Assembly (NCBI GenBank): GCA_047967505.1
Contig: CM106540.1
DNA from: Dipteris shenzhenensis
Lineage: Eukaryota; Polypodiophyta; Polypodiopsida; Gleicheniales
Direction: 5' to 3' (one strand)
DNA: 64,000 nucleotides
The notes under the pieces were generated by a model. The model made no database searches, was not told where the DNA came from, and was given only the letters and a program-made list of their open reading frames with translations. The position numbers and the translations under genes are program-made. Below, piece after piece: positions 10,727-24,387 of the stretch (position 1 is the stretch's first letter; every line of letters starts with the position of its first letter).

Positions 10727-13700
10727 GTAGTAGCTATCATAGCATATATAAGACTCCCAACCACTAATGCATAAGGATCTTGGCCATCATGGCCCTCTCC
10801 ACATCTGATTTGGGACTATATACCTAACTAAGTTTCACATATAGAGGCAATGGAGTACTTACTACCTTCCCCCTATCCTTATTGAAACACTGCAACACTT
10901 TTATAACATACTCCTTTTGTGAAAGCCAAAGGATTTTCCTACTCCAATCACGCGTGATGCGTGTACCAATAATATAACCTATACGTCTCAAATCATTCAT
11001 GTCAAAGGCCTCATTCAACTTGGCCTTCAATGCATGTAGCTCATAAGTGTTCTTGCTAGCCAATAGCATATCATCCACATAAAGTGCCAGCAGTATTAGG
11101 CTATTATCCTTAGCCCTTTTAGTGTAGAGGCAGTGATCAATCTCACTTCTTTTGAAACCTTGGGACCGAATGAAAGAAACAAATTCCTTATAGCATTCTC
11201 TAGGAAGTTGCTTAAGGCCATAGAGACTCTTTTTCAGCTTGCAAACCAAATGCTCTTTGCCCTTTTCTTCAAAGCCTTATGGCTGTACCATGTAAATCTC
11301 CTCATGCAAATCCCCATGCAAGTTGTCTTGACATCCATCTGTGTAAGCTCCACATCCTGTGCTGCCATAAGTCCAAGTACACATCTAAGTTTGGTCATCT
11401 TCATAATCAGAGAGAAAATCTCATCAAAGTCCACACCCTTCTCTTGCTTGAATCCTTTAGCAAAGTGGGCCTTGTACTTAGGCACATCATCACCTGTGAC
11501 TTGCATCTGGTAGACCCATTCACATGGCGAAGCTTTCTTCCCATGTGGTAAAGAAACCAAGTCCCAAGTCTTATTTTTCATGACTGAATTCATCTCTAGT
11601 TGCATAGCACACTCCCACTTGCGGTGATCCTCATGCATCATAGCCTCTTTGTAGCAAGAAGGCTTCCCGCAATTAGTAAGCATCACATAGTCTGCCCCTA
11701 GAACAAATCTCTCAAGCGGTCTAGACACTCTAGATGATCTTCTCAAGGGCATTTTAGCTTGCTGTCCCACCTGCATATTAGCCACATTTGGCTCATCATT
11801 TCCGCCAATAGATGATCCATCATCTGCTCTTGATTGTGTACCTATGGAAGTACCTAGTGGCACCATTTCCTGCACATTTGGTGCATGGACAGCTTGTTGT
11901 CTATCAACATATTTGGATGGATTCACATCCTGGAAAGTGGTTTTCCTTATTTCCACATTCCTCATGGGTGTCTTATGCACCTTCTTCTCATTGAAGACCA
12001 TATCATGGCTTCGTATGATCTTCTTTGCTTATGGATCCCAAAGATGATAGCCCATCTCTCGACTTTCACCATAATCTAGAAAGATGCATTACTTAGACTT
12101 AGGATCTAACTTCTTCTGAAGCTCTTTTGGCACATGTGCATATGCCTCACACCCAAATATACACAAATGAGAGTAAGAGGGCTTTTTTCCACTCCATGCC
12201 TCTTTAAGAATACCACGATCCAAACTCTTACTAGGTGATCTATTGATCACATGCACTTTACTCTTCATTTCCTTAGCCCAAAAACTACCAGAAAGACCTG
12301 CATTGGAAAGCATACATTGCAACCTTTCCTAAATGGTGTGGTTCATTTGTTCAGCAACTAGATGTTGCTCTGGACTATGACAGGATGTGAGCTCCCTCTT
12401 GATCCCACGTGTATCATAGAAATGTTGAAAGACATGAGAAAGATACTCTCTACCATTGTCAGTCCGTAGGCATTTAAGCATTCTACCTGACTGATTTTCA
12501 ACCAAAGCCAACCATTTCTGAAATACCTGAAACGCATCACTCTTCCGAGCTATGGCATAAGCTCAGACTTCCTAGTTGCATCATCAATGAATGTCACATA
12601 GTATTTAGCCCCGCCTAATGATCATGTAGGCAGGGGACCACATACATCTGAATGCACCAAATTTTTGCAATCTCTTTCTTTTCCCTCCTTTTATGGGCTG
12701 ATTTAGTATGCTTCCCATAGAGACAATGCTCACAAAATTCAAATTCAAAAAACTCAAATGCAGTTATAACCCAAATGAAAATAAGAGTTTCATTCCATTC
12801 TGGCTCATGTGCCCCAATCGGCAATGCCACAAAGAAGTACTTGGCTGCTTGGTTATTGTAACAACATGATCAGACACCCCTGATACATATAAGGGATACA
12901 ATGTCCCACACTTGGCACCTCTTGCCAAGACCATAGAGCCCTTCTGAGTTTTCCAACTCTAAAAACCAAATGTGGTATGAAAACCAACATCATCTAGCTG
13001 ACCCGCTGAAATGAGACTCTTGGTCAGCTTAGGCACATGTCTCACATTTTTCAAAAAAAATGTAGACCATTTGCAAAAGAAAACTTTATGTCACCTACTC
13101 CCACCATGTCACATGCATAGTTATTTCCAAGATGCACACAACCTGTCTTTCCACTATCATAAGTGGAGAACCATTCCCTATGGGGAGTAACATGGAATGA
13201 AGCACTAGAATCCAAAATCCAATCTTGGGAATATGCATCATCTGAAGGGGTAAGCAAGTCTGCAGATAGTCTAGACATGAAGAGAATGTCATTGTCACTA
13301 TTATCAGTGATGACTACATTAATCTCCTCGATCTTCAATTTTCCTTTGTCCTCCCTGGGACTTTCTTTCTTCTTATTTGCACCCCAATTTGCATTCTTTT
13401 TCTTATCCTTTTGCTTTTTTTTAATCTTGTAGCAATCCTTTTTCATGGCCCTTCTTGCCACAATGGTAACTCTCAATATTCTGTACCCTGGATTTGTTAT
13501 GAGACTTCCCTCTTTCTTGGGACTTCCCCCTGAACTGTGATCTATCCCTTTGCACATTTAAGGCTACATCTTGCTTGTTGCCATCCATAAACTTCTGTCT
13601 AATCTCCTCGGCCAACAAGCTACTCACAACATCATCAACTTCATACTCCACCAGGTGAAAAGTTACTGACTAGTGTACGGAAGGTATCCCATAAGGATGG

Positions 13701-14371
13701 CAATGAACAAAAAGAGGAATATTGCCTTAGTCTCCTCATCAAAATTCATCTTTTGAGCCTAAAGATGGCTGAAAATAATATTGAATTCATTCAAATGAGA
13801 AGTAATGGAGACCCCTTCCTTCATCTGCAGCTCAAATAACCTCTTCATGAGATAAACTTTATTAGAGGCAGTTTCCTTCTCATAAGTGACATAATTTCTT
13901 CCACAAATCTTTCGTAGTCTACTCATTTACTATTGTAAAATAAACTGACCCTACAAGATGAAGTCTACCAGTAGACTTTGCTAATGCATCCAACTCATTC
14001 CAATCATCCTCAAACATAGTTGCAGGCTTAGCTGCAATCCCTTCCAAGGGTTTAATCTGCTTCTTTTGAATAAGCACATCCGTTATTAGTTCTTTCCACA
14101 AAGAAAGGTTTGTGCCATCAAACTTTTTAATGCTGAAAAACTCCCTTTTAGACATGGAAGAGAATGCCATGATGCAAATAAAGCAAAATCCCAAATGCTA
14201 GTGCCTACAAGAAAGAATCACACCAAATACCAGGTGCACCCAAGTATGTATGCCACAATGGACGGTAATATCACCAAAAACTCAAAGCTCAAAGCATCAA
14301 AATGCATCTAAATCATGTGAATATACTATGCATCCATATGAGAAAATTTGGCTCAAAAGAAAATGCCAATT
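10727..14371 (-). mobile_element. Ty1/copia retrotransposon K2, truncated at both ends
   Basis: This minus-strand copy is colinear with K1 from the early leader to the RT-RNase H junction. At the right, similarity to K1 stops near 14371 in the leader; at the left it stops near 10727 within the start of RNase H. Both LTRs and PBS are lacking. Its head-to-head position with K3, and different truncation points, show they are separate insertions. The frame is broken many times, so it is an older relic than K1 by appearance. Confidence 0.85.
10824..14170 (-). pseudogene. Copia gag-pol pseudogene of K2
   Basis: Gag starts at about 14170 (MAFSSMSKREFF, then FDGTNLSLWKE). The zinc knuckle reads SYHCGKKGHEKG, so the first Cys has become Ser and the last His/Cys positions are lost by frameshift. 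The protease block is DWILDSSASFHVTPH, where the active-site DSG has become DSS. The integrase part has RTDNGREYLS and VAEQMNHT, keeping the catalytic Asp and Glu. RT lacks about ten residues after MDVKTT but keeps LYVDDMLLAS. RNase H is missing. At least six frame breaks make this non-functional. Confidence 0.8.
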
Positions 14372-15335
14372 GCAATGGCAATCCAAATGCCAGTCAAATT
14401 GCTAAAATTACAGCAGTCTGCAATAACTTTTCCCTATTTTGAATAGCCAATATATTTTAAATAATAACTTGGACGCCAAAACTATATAAAAAAAATTGTA
14501 ACCAACTAATAGCTCTAAAAACTTCCAATTTACTACAGATTCAAATTCCTTATGGATTCTCTAATATTAACTGCCAAAAATAGCCTCTTGCTCACTTTTT
14601 CCAACTGTTGTCATAAACTGTCAAAACTGTAAATCATGGGCATACAAGGCATAATAACTTTTCCTATAAATTGCAGATTGAAATGCTTTTAAAATCAAGA
14701 TTGTAGCTTGTCCAATGGTTTCAAGCTGTCCAGTTCAGACCTAGACTGAATTCTTCACAGTTGGAAAGATATTTAGGTCAGAAATAGGCTTCATAGGCTG
14801 TAGATTATAACTTTTTGCCGTTTTGCAGGGCGGATAACTTTTGATAAATAATCCAGATTAGAAAACTTTGACTCATTACACTTCAAAATCTTACACAAAA
14901 TGCAGACTTACAATGCGATGGTATTGTTGATTGATTGCTTGACGGAGGAAGGCACATGTCCTTCCCCATGTAGATGTGTTGCACCTTTGCAAGCAATCCT
15001 TTCTTCCCAAGCTTGAACTTCATGATGCGGCCCTTCCATTCATGCAAAAGATCACCTCTTTTGCTCTTTGGAAGCTTATGTGGACCCTTGGCAGATCCTC
15101 TCATGACTATCCAATCATTCAAGCTGTAGGTGCAAGGCACCCATTCACCCAGTGCATTTTTGCTCCTGTGGGACATAGAGTACATGTATGGTCTCCTCAT
15201 CATGCTTGTACAGAGGTCACAACAACAACAGTGGACTAGAAAGTGCAGCTTGGAGGGAGAGAGCAGCTCCGATAGAGGGAGAGAGAGGGAGAAGTTATAG
15301 AGGGTACAACTAAAGGTTGAGAGAAGCTCCAAGAG

Positions 15336-15530
15336 GTGCTGTAGTTAGGAATGGAGGGAGAAAGAGTAGAGGGGGATGAGCAGCTGCTTTAGGAGGTATT
15401 GTAGCTAGGAATGGAGGGAGAAAGAGCAAAGGGGGAGGAGCAGCTGCTGCTATAGGAGGTGCTGTATCTAGGAATGGAGAGAGAATGAGCAGCTGCTGCA
15501 GGAGGTGCTGGAGAGGGAGAAACACAGTGG
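15336..15530. repeat. Minisatellite, about 65-bp unit, three copies
   Basis: Each unit begins near GTGCTGTAG or GTATTGTAG, continues TAGGAATGGAGGGAGAAAGAG and GAGCAGCTGCT, and ends AGGAG. Unit length varies through GCT and GGGGGAGGA indels. The frames across it are low-complexity artefacts. Confidence 0.8.
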
Positions 15531-16049
15531 ACCAAAGCAGGAGGGGGTAGAGAAGATGCCAAATGAGTTCCCACGTTTAAAAAATGGAGGGAGAATGGAG
15601 TTGGACCAGAGAAGAGGAGGGGGCAGGCCTGTAACAAGCTGAGAGGGGGGAAAAATTCGCCCAGAAGGGCCCACCACCTCTTGAATGACTTGTAGGTTTG
15701 TTTGGGGTAGGTGCATATGGGAGAAGGGTCAAGCATGGGTTGAGGGGGGGGATGGTTTGAGTGGTCCTTGGTGTAAGAGGAGCAGCCAATAGGGGCTGTT
15801 TGCAAGTCTGCCCACCCTCCACCTCAACATGGCATTTCCCCACAAAAAGGAGCACTCCCATTGGTACACCTCAAATACCTCACTAATCCCTTGAAATTAG
15901 GAAACACTAATTGGGGGCCGTTTGGAGACCCCAATTCTCCCCTAATGTCCTTGTTCAGGATTTGGGAGAAAATTGTCGAAGAAAAGTCAGGAGATCCACT
16001 TTGTTCTCTTGGTGATACACGTTTTGACTCTCCCACACAACAAGTGCTT

Positions 16050-16420
16050 GTAGAAAATGTGACGATGAAAATGGTAAACCAGGATGCATTACAGAAAATG
16101 TGAAGATGAAAATGGTTTCAGGCTACATCATAGAAAATTTGATGATGAAAATGGGAAACTAGGCTGCATTACATGTGAATTGTTATACACGATGAAAATG
16201 GTTTCCACAACAAGTGGGTGTAGAAGATGTGATGATGAAAATAGGAAACCAAGCTACATTACAGAAAATGTGACGATGAAAATGGTTTTAGGCCGTGTTA
16301 TAGAAAAAATCTAATGATGAAAATGGAAAACCAGGCTACATTACTGTGACTTGTAGAAAATGTGAGATGAAAATGGGAAACCAAGCTACATTACAGGTGA
16401 GCTATTGTAGACAATGAAAA
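16050..16420. repeat. GATGAAAATGG-type degenerate tandem repeat
   Basis: About nine imperfect units of roughly 40-50 bp each contain GATGAAAATGG, a variable AAACCA, GGCTACATTACA and GAAAATGTGA. Unit order is irregular, as expected for a decayed minisatellite. No gene is seen in it. Confidence 0.75.
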
Positions 16421-16900
16421 TGGAAACCAAAGAAATGAGATCAGGTTGCCTTTCCTACCTTGGGAGGTCGACTCCTTGGTGGTGGTGGAAACTAACAGAT
16501 ATTATGCTCCTCGTTCGATCTTCATTGGATCTCTAAATGCATGATTTCAAGCTTCCACTCGTGGCCTTGTACTTTTGTAATCAGTCATGAAATTGTAGTA
16601 GATGCAACAAGGCTAGACTTGCTATTGTGTTTGAGGAATTTTTATGATGGTGTCATAGTTATGCTATGGGACTTCAAGGGTTATATCATGAAGTAGAAAA
16701 AGGGGGAAATAAGGATGACTATCTTGGATGTTTTTCCCTTGGTGCATGACATAATGATCAAGGGGAAATAAAAGAGTGCTATAGGGAAAGGGTAGGGGAA
16801 ATAGCACTAGGAGGTCTAGAGCATGGGATCCAACAAAAGTGTAACACTCCCTTATATGTCATGCATTTGGAGATCCGCAACAATCCCTTATATAGAGGGG

Positions 16901-18012
16901 TTGCACAGGAATCAACAGGACCTGGATGTTGTGCAATGTAGGCCTATTGGGTTGTGGCAAGCACCATGAGACCTACGAACCCATTCTCTCTCTAGATGAG
17001 GGAACCAAAATAATTGAGGTAGCAATTAAGAGAGGAGTTTCTAGCAATGGCTAAGCTACAATAGAAGGCACACACACTGGTGGTTTCATGCAAGATCAAT
17101 AAAAAACTTTGTGACCCAATGATCAATTTTACTAAGGATGAATATGTAGATATGTAGCAAGAAGATGCTCGAGCATTACTGAGCATCTTAAGGAAACAAT
17201 CAAGCTTCGAGAGTACTACATTGAATTAAAACGCTTGAGATGTTACTGCTACATATCTACAAAAACATCTCCTCACAACATAAGGAATTCCCCCACCTCC
17301 CTTTCTCATTGCCTTAACCACCCCCCTTTCCCATTGCCTTTACCACCCCTCCCCTCCTACCCTTAAAGGACGTATTTGAGATAATTCATTATTTTCATAA
17401 ATCTCACATGTCCCTTAAGTTCCAATCCACATGAAAAGGAATTCCAACTAGTGAAATGCCACCACCAAAACATGAAACCAAGTCTCTTGATGAGATTCTA
17501 AAGATACCATTTAGTTGTGATACAACCCTTATGATGTCATTTTGTTTTGCCTCTAGTCTATAATTACTCAATTCTATTAGGTTCACTAAGCTTATTGGCC
17601 TTGGATTCCATGAACCCAAAAAAAATAGGTATATTCGAGCTGATGGTGGGTAGTGATGTATGGCCCAATAGCCTTGGATACCTTTTGATCCATTGGCGAT
17701 GATGTATTCCTACATTCCTCCTATATATTTACACATGATGCGATTCACCATTTTCACTTGGATTTTTGATAGGTTATGGTAAACACTAAAACTATGATGG
17801 TTTTTGACAAGGTGGCTCCTGAACAATTCTAAGTTCTCATTGAGCAAATGCAAGGGAGGATCACTGCTATCTCCGTCTAGTTTTTCCTAATTTTTTAGAT
17901 AATGGTTACTAAGGATGAATCTGTCCCTTGATGGCATCTACTTCATTTTCTTGTAAATGGTGAGAGTGGAATTATTTGTAGTCCTCCAAAAAACAAGAGG
18001 CTCATGGTGTCG

Positions 18013-18080
<68 letters not shown>

Positions 18081-19312
18081 ATGTTAAAAATTGAAATAAG
18101 CTGAAGGTTTTTGGAGCGTAGTAAGCTTGGCTTGTCATATTTCATGCAGGTGGCCTGTGTAGCTCATTTGTATACCCCAATTTTCCTTTGGTGAAACTCT
18201 AAGACCTGAGATCTAAATCGCAACATTGTTATATATGCAAATAAGCAAACCAAGACACACACATGCTTGAGAAGGAAGATCCAGATCTCAAACTCGAAGG
18301 TAGTCCCTCACGAGGAAAGGCATCCAACATATTAGAATTATCCAAATGCAAAAGTCATGGAATCAATGGCTAAAGTTGAGAGAAAGGCAACTGCGCTTTA
18401 GATGGTGGGCACCTAGAAAAAGCAAGTTCCTAGTTGCTATACTCTACCCCTAACAGGGCAGTGCTAATAAAGACGTTATGTAATCAAGCTCCTAGTTGCT
18501 AAACTCTGGCCCTAGTGAGGTAGTGCTACGTCTCCCAATGGGAGGGGACTAAGTTCAAGAATAGAAGTGGCAATTCACGGTATCAAAATCCAGCTAGAAA
18601 AGTAACCGATTGCATTTCATGTGAGACATCTCGTTTGAAAGAGCACTCAATTGTTGTAAGCTCGCTTCAAATAGGATAAAAGTCAAATACTCTACCAATG
18701 AGTGTGTCCAACAGATTCCATCGAGATTTGAATCTTAAGTGGGGATGGAATTCTTAGCAAAACTTTGTTTCCGAAACTCAAGCACTCATCGCCTCTTGTT
18801 TCAACATCAAATCTTTGCATTAATATCTCAAGCAAAGCAAGGTATCTTCTCTGAATTGGTGTGGAGAAGCACAAACACGGATGGCAACACAATATGAGAA
18901 TGACAAATTTGATGCTCAAAAGCAATACGACAAGATGACGTTAAAAACTTCAAGGATAGAGCTAAACAACTTAACCAAAACAAGGGTGAGCTCTACACTC
19001 TCTGGAGTGCAATTTGGTTGATATCCGAGGACAAAGAGGAGACCATCTCGAAATGATCGAGAGATTTACAAAGACAAATCTCTTGAATGAGAATTGGTTG
19101 ATATCCCAAGGAGAAAGAGAAAACCATCGTGGAACAATAAAGAGATTTACCGTAAAGATAGATTTGTGACTCCACAAGGATCTTAAGTTCTTGTATAATA
19201 GATCCCAAGGTCAGAAATTTCACCAAGTTCAAGACGCCTTCTAAAAAAACCACAGTGGTTTTGATTAAGAGGCCTTTAAGCTGCATTTTATTATTTTTGA
19301 ATATGTAAGAAT
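16901..19312. other. Non-coding stretch with microsatellite and short duplications
   Basis: No gene recognised. It holds a long (TC)n tract at 18013-18077, a 60-bp direct repeat (CCTAGTTGCTA, GGCAGTGCTA/GGTAGTGCTA) near 18426 and 18489, and an 80-bp one (TTGGTTGATATCC, GAGAGATTTAC/AAGAGATTTAC) near 19015 and 19094. Confidence 0.5.
18013..18077. repeat. (TC)n microsatellite
   Basis: About 64 bases of uninterrupted TC dinucleotides. Confidence 0.95.
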
Positions 19313-19392
19313 TTAAGTACTAAAAGATACATGTTGAAACCATTATTTCTTTGGCAGAAAAAAACTCTTGGAGCTACACATTTGTTCAAGAG
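19313..19392 (+). repeat. Left arm of a 2.3-kb-spaced inverted repeat
   Basis: This 80-bp segment (TACTAAAAGATACATGTTGA, ATTATTTCTTTGGCAG, ACTCTTGGAGC, ACACATTTGTTCAAGA) is the reverse complement of 21599-21677, with about five differences by eye. Beyond the arms, similarity ends on both sides. Part of the arm (AACTCTTGGAGCTACACATTT) recurs immediately to the right near 19399. Confidence 0.8.
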
Positions 19393-19739
19393 ACAAGAAC
19401 TCTTGGAGCTACACATTTTTGAATACCAATCAATTTTAGTACAAAACTTTACGCTTCATGCTACCCTCAAATTGCAAAAGATATATAATTTTCAAATGAC
19501 TATAACGTTTTCCTTCTTTTCCTTTGATTTGTCCCCTTCCTTAGTATAGCAAAGGCTGGTTACTTAGCTTGATATAGCTAGTGTCCTTTGGATATGGCAA
19601 GGGTGACGACTCATTTGTTAAAATCTGGTATGCTTTGGTAGAGTCTTTCAAGTTAAGCTTTGGTGGGTTTGCCATGTGGCACACTAGGATAGATCTCATA
19701 TACGATAGTATATTTAACAATAATTTATCAAGTGTCACT

Positions 19740-20352
19740 CTTTTTTTTTTTCCCTAAATAAAACACTCAATATATTATAGATGGGGGGAAAAAAGGCAGA
19801 TCTATTGAAATCATGCATTCTCCACTTTGAGGTTCATAGGCGGCAAAGATCCCTCACAGGTCGTATAGAATCCCCACTTAAACTCTTAGGGACATCCTAT
19901 GTAGAGCCTCTAATTCCTTGAACCACCCACCTACTCGAAAATGCTTTTAAAAAATCACCCTATTTTGGGACCGCCAGATGCAACTTATTACTACCGCCCT
20001 AATAATATACCATACTTTCCAAAGAACATCATTGATACAACCCTTACCTCCTAATAGGGCCAACTTCCACCTTAGAGGAAAGAAAATATGCATGATGTTA
20101 AACCACCAAATAGTCCTCCAAACAAGTATTACTATAGGACATTCTCACAAGATATGAAATAGATGCTACTCTGTAGATTTGCAGAGCACACAAAATGGTG
20201 ATCCTTTTAGTCTTCATAGGCAACTTGCCTATTAGTACCCTCCAAAGCATCAAGTTATACCTAAATAAAGATGTAGCACCCCAAACCCCTGAGCTTCTTC
20301 TCTGGAGGAGGAGCGCCGCCTCAAACCTGCGTTTCTTAGGTGGACCCGCCAT
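19740..20352 (-). mobile_element. 5'-truncated LINE with zf-RVT tail and poly(A)
   Basis: Read on the minus strand, the segment encodes LFRYNLMLWRVLIGKLP, then a decayed Cys region around CALQIYRVASISYL, then MHIFFPLRWKLALLGG and VLWKVWYIIRAVVISCIW with RSQNRVIF. This order (W-R-x3-LP, Cys/His region, then W-x-IWRxRN-IF) is that of the zf-RVT domain that ends the RT polyprotein of plant L1-type LINEs. The 3' end is marked by an 11-12-base T run at 19740-19751, which is a poly(A) tail on the minus strand. RT and endonuclease are absent, as is usual for 5'-truncated LINE copies. Confidence 0.55.
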
Positions 20353-21157
20353 CTCCCACCGGTGCCAGTGAGACTATCATTGGCTGTTCAACCGCCACGT
20401 GGTGTCATTTCATCCCATGCATGCATGCATGGCTGCGTGCTATGGAGTTTCACGTCTCACTACTACAAACGAACGTTCACCAAGCACATTTCACTCCTCC
20501 CCTTTGTCATCTCCTCCTCAATGGAGGGTCCTCTCGATTGTAGCTTCACCTCCTACCCTCCCAACCTCACCTGCTACTGCTATTGCTACTAACTTCCTAC
20601 TCTTACATGTATACTTTAAGTAAAAATGTGAGTACTGATGATGCAGATGCAAAATCAACATGGATTCAAATTAAGTAAAGGATACTCTTATAAACTGTGA
20701 AGGCAAAATGGCTTAATTTCTTGAACTCATACAATTGTAGCTTACACTCCAGCTTACACATTACGGAGCAAATTTATATCAAAGTTAAATTTCTAAAGAG
20801 CATATTAAATTTCTACCATAATGATATTCATAATGCTTGAAAATGTATACATATTAAATATTTTAGTTATGTGCTCTATTTCAAACTTGTTCATGGGACA
20901 TTAACATGTTGGAGATTTAATATTTATAGCAAGTACATGCAACATTTGTGAAAGGGCATGTATGGATAATTCATTGATTTATATAAGTAGATATGATGCT
21001 GTATCGAATATCTGCTAGTGAATTGCATGAATCATAATACTCCTTTAGCTTATAAGTGAAAGTAAAGTTACTCGCATAAATTTATGGCATTCATACTATA
21101 TCATGTGTACTTTACACATAGATTGTATGGGGAAAGGTAGGGTTGCGTGCATGCATG

Positions 21158-21320
<163 letters not shown>

Positions 21321-21598
21321 TGGATGGATGCATGTGAAGATAGGTAGATAAATAGATGGATTTACCATCAAAGAGTTGTATGATGCCACTGCTATTATGC
21401 ACGGTCTACATTTTTGCTGACTAAAATATGCTCTTTGAAAGAGTTTTAAAAATAAAGTGGTATAATTGTTGATCTTGGATAATGCATAATTATAACCTTG
21501 AATCAATATAAATTTCTATGAAATACATCATGTTTTTAAAGCACCTATTAGTGTTAAATATACTCAAAAACATTTGTAGCAAGTTTTTAAAATTTTCT

Positions 21599-21677
21599 TC
21601 TTGAACAAATGTGTTGCTCCAAGAGTTCTTTTCTGCCAAAGAAATAATGTTTCAACATGTATCTTTTAGTATTTAAA
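21599..21677 (-). repeat. Right arm of a 2.3-kb-spaced inverted repeat
   Basis: Reverse complement of 19313-19392. The two arms enclose the LINE relic and the GT/GA microsatellite. They could be terminal repeats of an old non-autonomous DNA transposon or two inverted copies of a short repeat. Confidence 0.8.
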
Positions 21678-23537
21678 CTGTAGCTAATACCCACATTGTT
21701 CGTGTGTAAAGTAGTCCCTTCTGAGTTAATAATTTCAAATTTTACTAGATGTCAAATTTACAACTCTTGAAAGCATTATTGATGGGGCAGCACTCTTGAC
21801 TTGACCAAGAGGATAAACTTAATTAGAAAAGACTCTTTGTGTGAGAGAAAGGTACGCTACTTTGGCCAAGAGGATAAGATTAATTAGAAAAGACTCTTTG
21901 TGTGATAGAAAGGTAGGCTACAGCACTCCTCTTTGTTATGCTACCACTCCTCTTTGTTGCTTGTGTGGCTACTTGGTGGTCAGCTGAGTTCTCTACTCAT
22001 GCCTCCTTGTATTGTAGTGTGTTGAGTGCTTGTTCTAATGGATTGGGGACAACCTGCTTTTTTGCATCTCTCTTCTTGTTGGGTTTGCTACTAGTAGCGA
22101 TGTTGTTTGAGTTTGGTGTTCTATAGCTCTACATAATTTAGATTTAGTGAATCCTTACATCAAGCACGTGGTAGCTAGTGTTTTGGATTTCATGAATCCT
22201 CACATCAAGCACGTGATAGCTAGTGTTTTGTAGATCTCTTCTATTATGTTCTTCTTTGCATAGATATCTCATGTACTTCATTGGAGAAGGCTCGATGTTT
22301 TGAAAATTGGATAGGGTTTCATCAATCAGTATTTAGAAGAAATTTCCCTAGCAATGATGCTCTCAAGCCATGCATATTATTACAAGACCCTAGTTCATAA
22401 TGCAATGATCTATGGACATGAGGGAACATAAATGGAATTGGTAGTTTTTGTTTAGGATTTGAAATAGTTTTAAAATAAAATTTACTTTTGAATATGATCA
22501 ATGAATGCTTGGCCTATCCCTTGCAATGTGGACAATTGCATGGCACCTTTCCCTACTCTCGACCTTACAGCAAGCTCACTTTCAAACTCTAAGAACTAGA
22601 ATGCTTGGTGAGGTTGGATGTAAACATGCAACGTTACACATGAGTGGTATGGATCATGTTTCTTGTGGTTATTTATTAATCTCATGAGTCATAGTGAGGT
22701 TGATATTCATCATATGATTCGTAGTTAGGTTAGATATTGATTAGATATTGATCACATGGATTATTAGTATAAGTTGTATTGACGTTACACATGACTAATA
22801 GAGTGAGGTTAGATAGTAAGCACATGGATTAGATCAAGTTTTTAATATGAGAGTTCAATATCTGCCGACATTACGCATTACAGAATAGAAAGTGTGACAA
22901 GATTGTATTCTAGAGTAAAGATACATCTCGATGCCTATCTTCTAATGAAGCTTGATTTCAAATTATAACACACGTAAAAGGTTATGTTGTGTACCTTTTG
23001 AAGAATATGTTTGTGTAAAGTATGATGGTTGTTTTCGAATTTGTAAACTCGAGCAAAACAAAGGAAAAGAAAAGAGATTAGTAGGTTTGGTATGGTAATA
23101 TAAATGTGCATGAGAAGAAGGTGCTCATAAGGATGTGTGCACAAGGACGGGGAAGAGAGGGGAAAGGGAAGAAAAAAAGAAAATTCATACATAACGTATG
23201 GCGGAGAGTCTGCACAACTCTCTCCATAAATTTGCAATCGCAAGGGAACATGCCTTTCCCCCATTTTGAAAAGGATGACCACTAGTGTTAGAGGTGTAGC
23301 ACATGGGAAATCACATCCAATGTTGGATGTGTTGCGCAAAAATAAAGCAATGAGCTTGAAATGTTGTTACTTGTGTGGAGTGTAAAATATGTCTTTTAGT
23401 TCACTCTGCTTATTTGCTATTGGATTGGTAGTGCTTGGAATTAAAGTCAATTGAATGTTATTGTCTAAAAATGCCAATTAAAGTCACTAATATGTTACAC
23501 CACCAAGATGTAAAACATCTCATTTTTATGTAGTATT

Positions 23538-24110
23538 TCACAATGTACTGCAAAGCAATGGTGTATATTGTAGCACACACGCACGCACAAACTGGGCAAG
23601 AAGCTCTTCCTGCCCTTCAACAAAGATGGGGACCGGGAAAAGCTCAGTCTGGTGACCTGCCCACCGAAATTCTTTGTTCATCGGAGATCTTCCCCCCATC
23701 CAAGAAATCAGGTCTCTGTTCCATAAGTTTTGTCTCGCTGTTATCATTTCCAGGTCGAATCTATTCAGATTAAATATAAGCTTTAGCCGATCATTACCTA
23801 TCCATTTCCTTTGCTCTCTATCCCACATGTCACCCCAGACCCATATTCCTTTCTTGTTGAGTCTCAAGGTGCTTTTGATTTCGTCTTCCCTGAGTGGGGT
23901 GGCGTGTTAGATGACTGAGAACCAGATTGAGTCATTGGCCACGAAGGTGCCCATTTTTCTTGAGAATCCTTTCCAAATCACGTAGGACCTCAAAGACTCC
24001 CAAGCTATCCACATACCTTTCCACGGGTCTGAGCCCTTAGTTGAGCAGTTTTCTTTTTCGTACAGGGCAGACCCAACCGGGAGATGTTTCCAGTTCCCAT
24101 TGAATAATAC
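23538..24110 (-). pseudogene. Possible LINE RT C-terminal relic
   Basis: The minus strand reads WKHLPVGSALYEKENC, DPWKGMWIAWESLRSYVIWK, GFSRKMGTFVANDSIWFS, a stop, then GIWVWGDMWDREQRKW and WNRDLISWMGG. The run of W-x-AW, IWKG, G-x-FV-x-N-x-SIWF and W-x-D-x-W resembles the region between the RT palm and the terminal zinc finger of plant LINEs. No YxDD or endonuclease motif is visible. The call rests on pattern only; other transposon proteins are possible. Confidence 0.35.
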
Positions 24111-24387
24111 CCACTATATTCATCCATAAAGGAATAAATATTATGTTTTAACACTTAATAAAGGAGTTGTGGAGTTATAAACATTCAAGCATGATCTTAC
24201 CATTCCCTTGCAAAGGAAACTGGAGGGGCTATAATTCCATTCCCCTGCAAACTGCCTCACCAAAATCGAACTGGAGATCTGCTCTTCATGCCGCGTGTGG
24301 CCGCCGTTTTTACGGTTCGTGCCTGGGACTCCCTGCTAGGGGTGGCCTCGCGTGACAGCGCTCCTAAGCAAAAAAACTCTTCACTCT

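Larger units (their letters stand above)
14372..16900. other. Non-coding stretch with two minisatellites
   Basis: Sequence right of the K2 break has no K1 counterpart. A minus-strand frame near 14883-15332 has no recognised domain. The stretch is dominated by purine-rich tandem repeats near 15.3-15.6 kb and GATGAAAATGG repeats near 16.05-16.42 kb. Confidence 0.5.

Noticed and set aside
15310-15861. Proline/serine-rich minus-strand frames
   Set aside because: They translate the 65-bp minisatellite and its purine-rich flank.
16050-16420. CRISPR-like look of regularly repeated GATGAAAATGG units
   Set aside because: Units are degenerate, spacers are not unique, and the host is a plant.
22935-23339. 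Minus-strand frame with RLQIYGES similar to LQIYGEA at 34.08 kb
   Set aside because: The shared word is six residues; the Cys spacing is not conserved and chance is not excluded.
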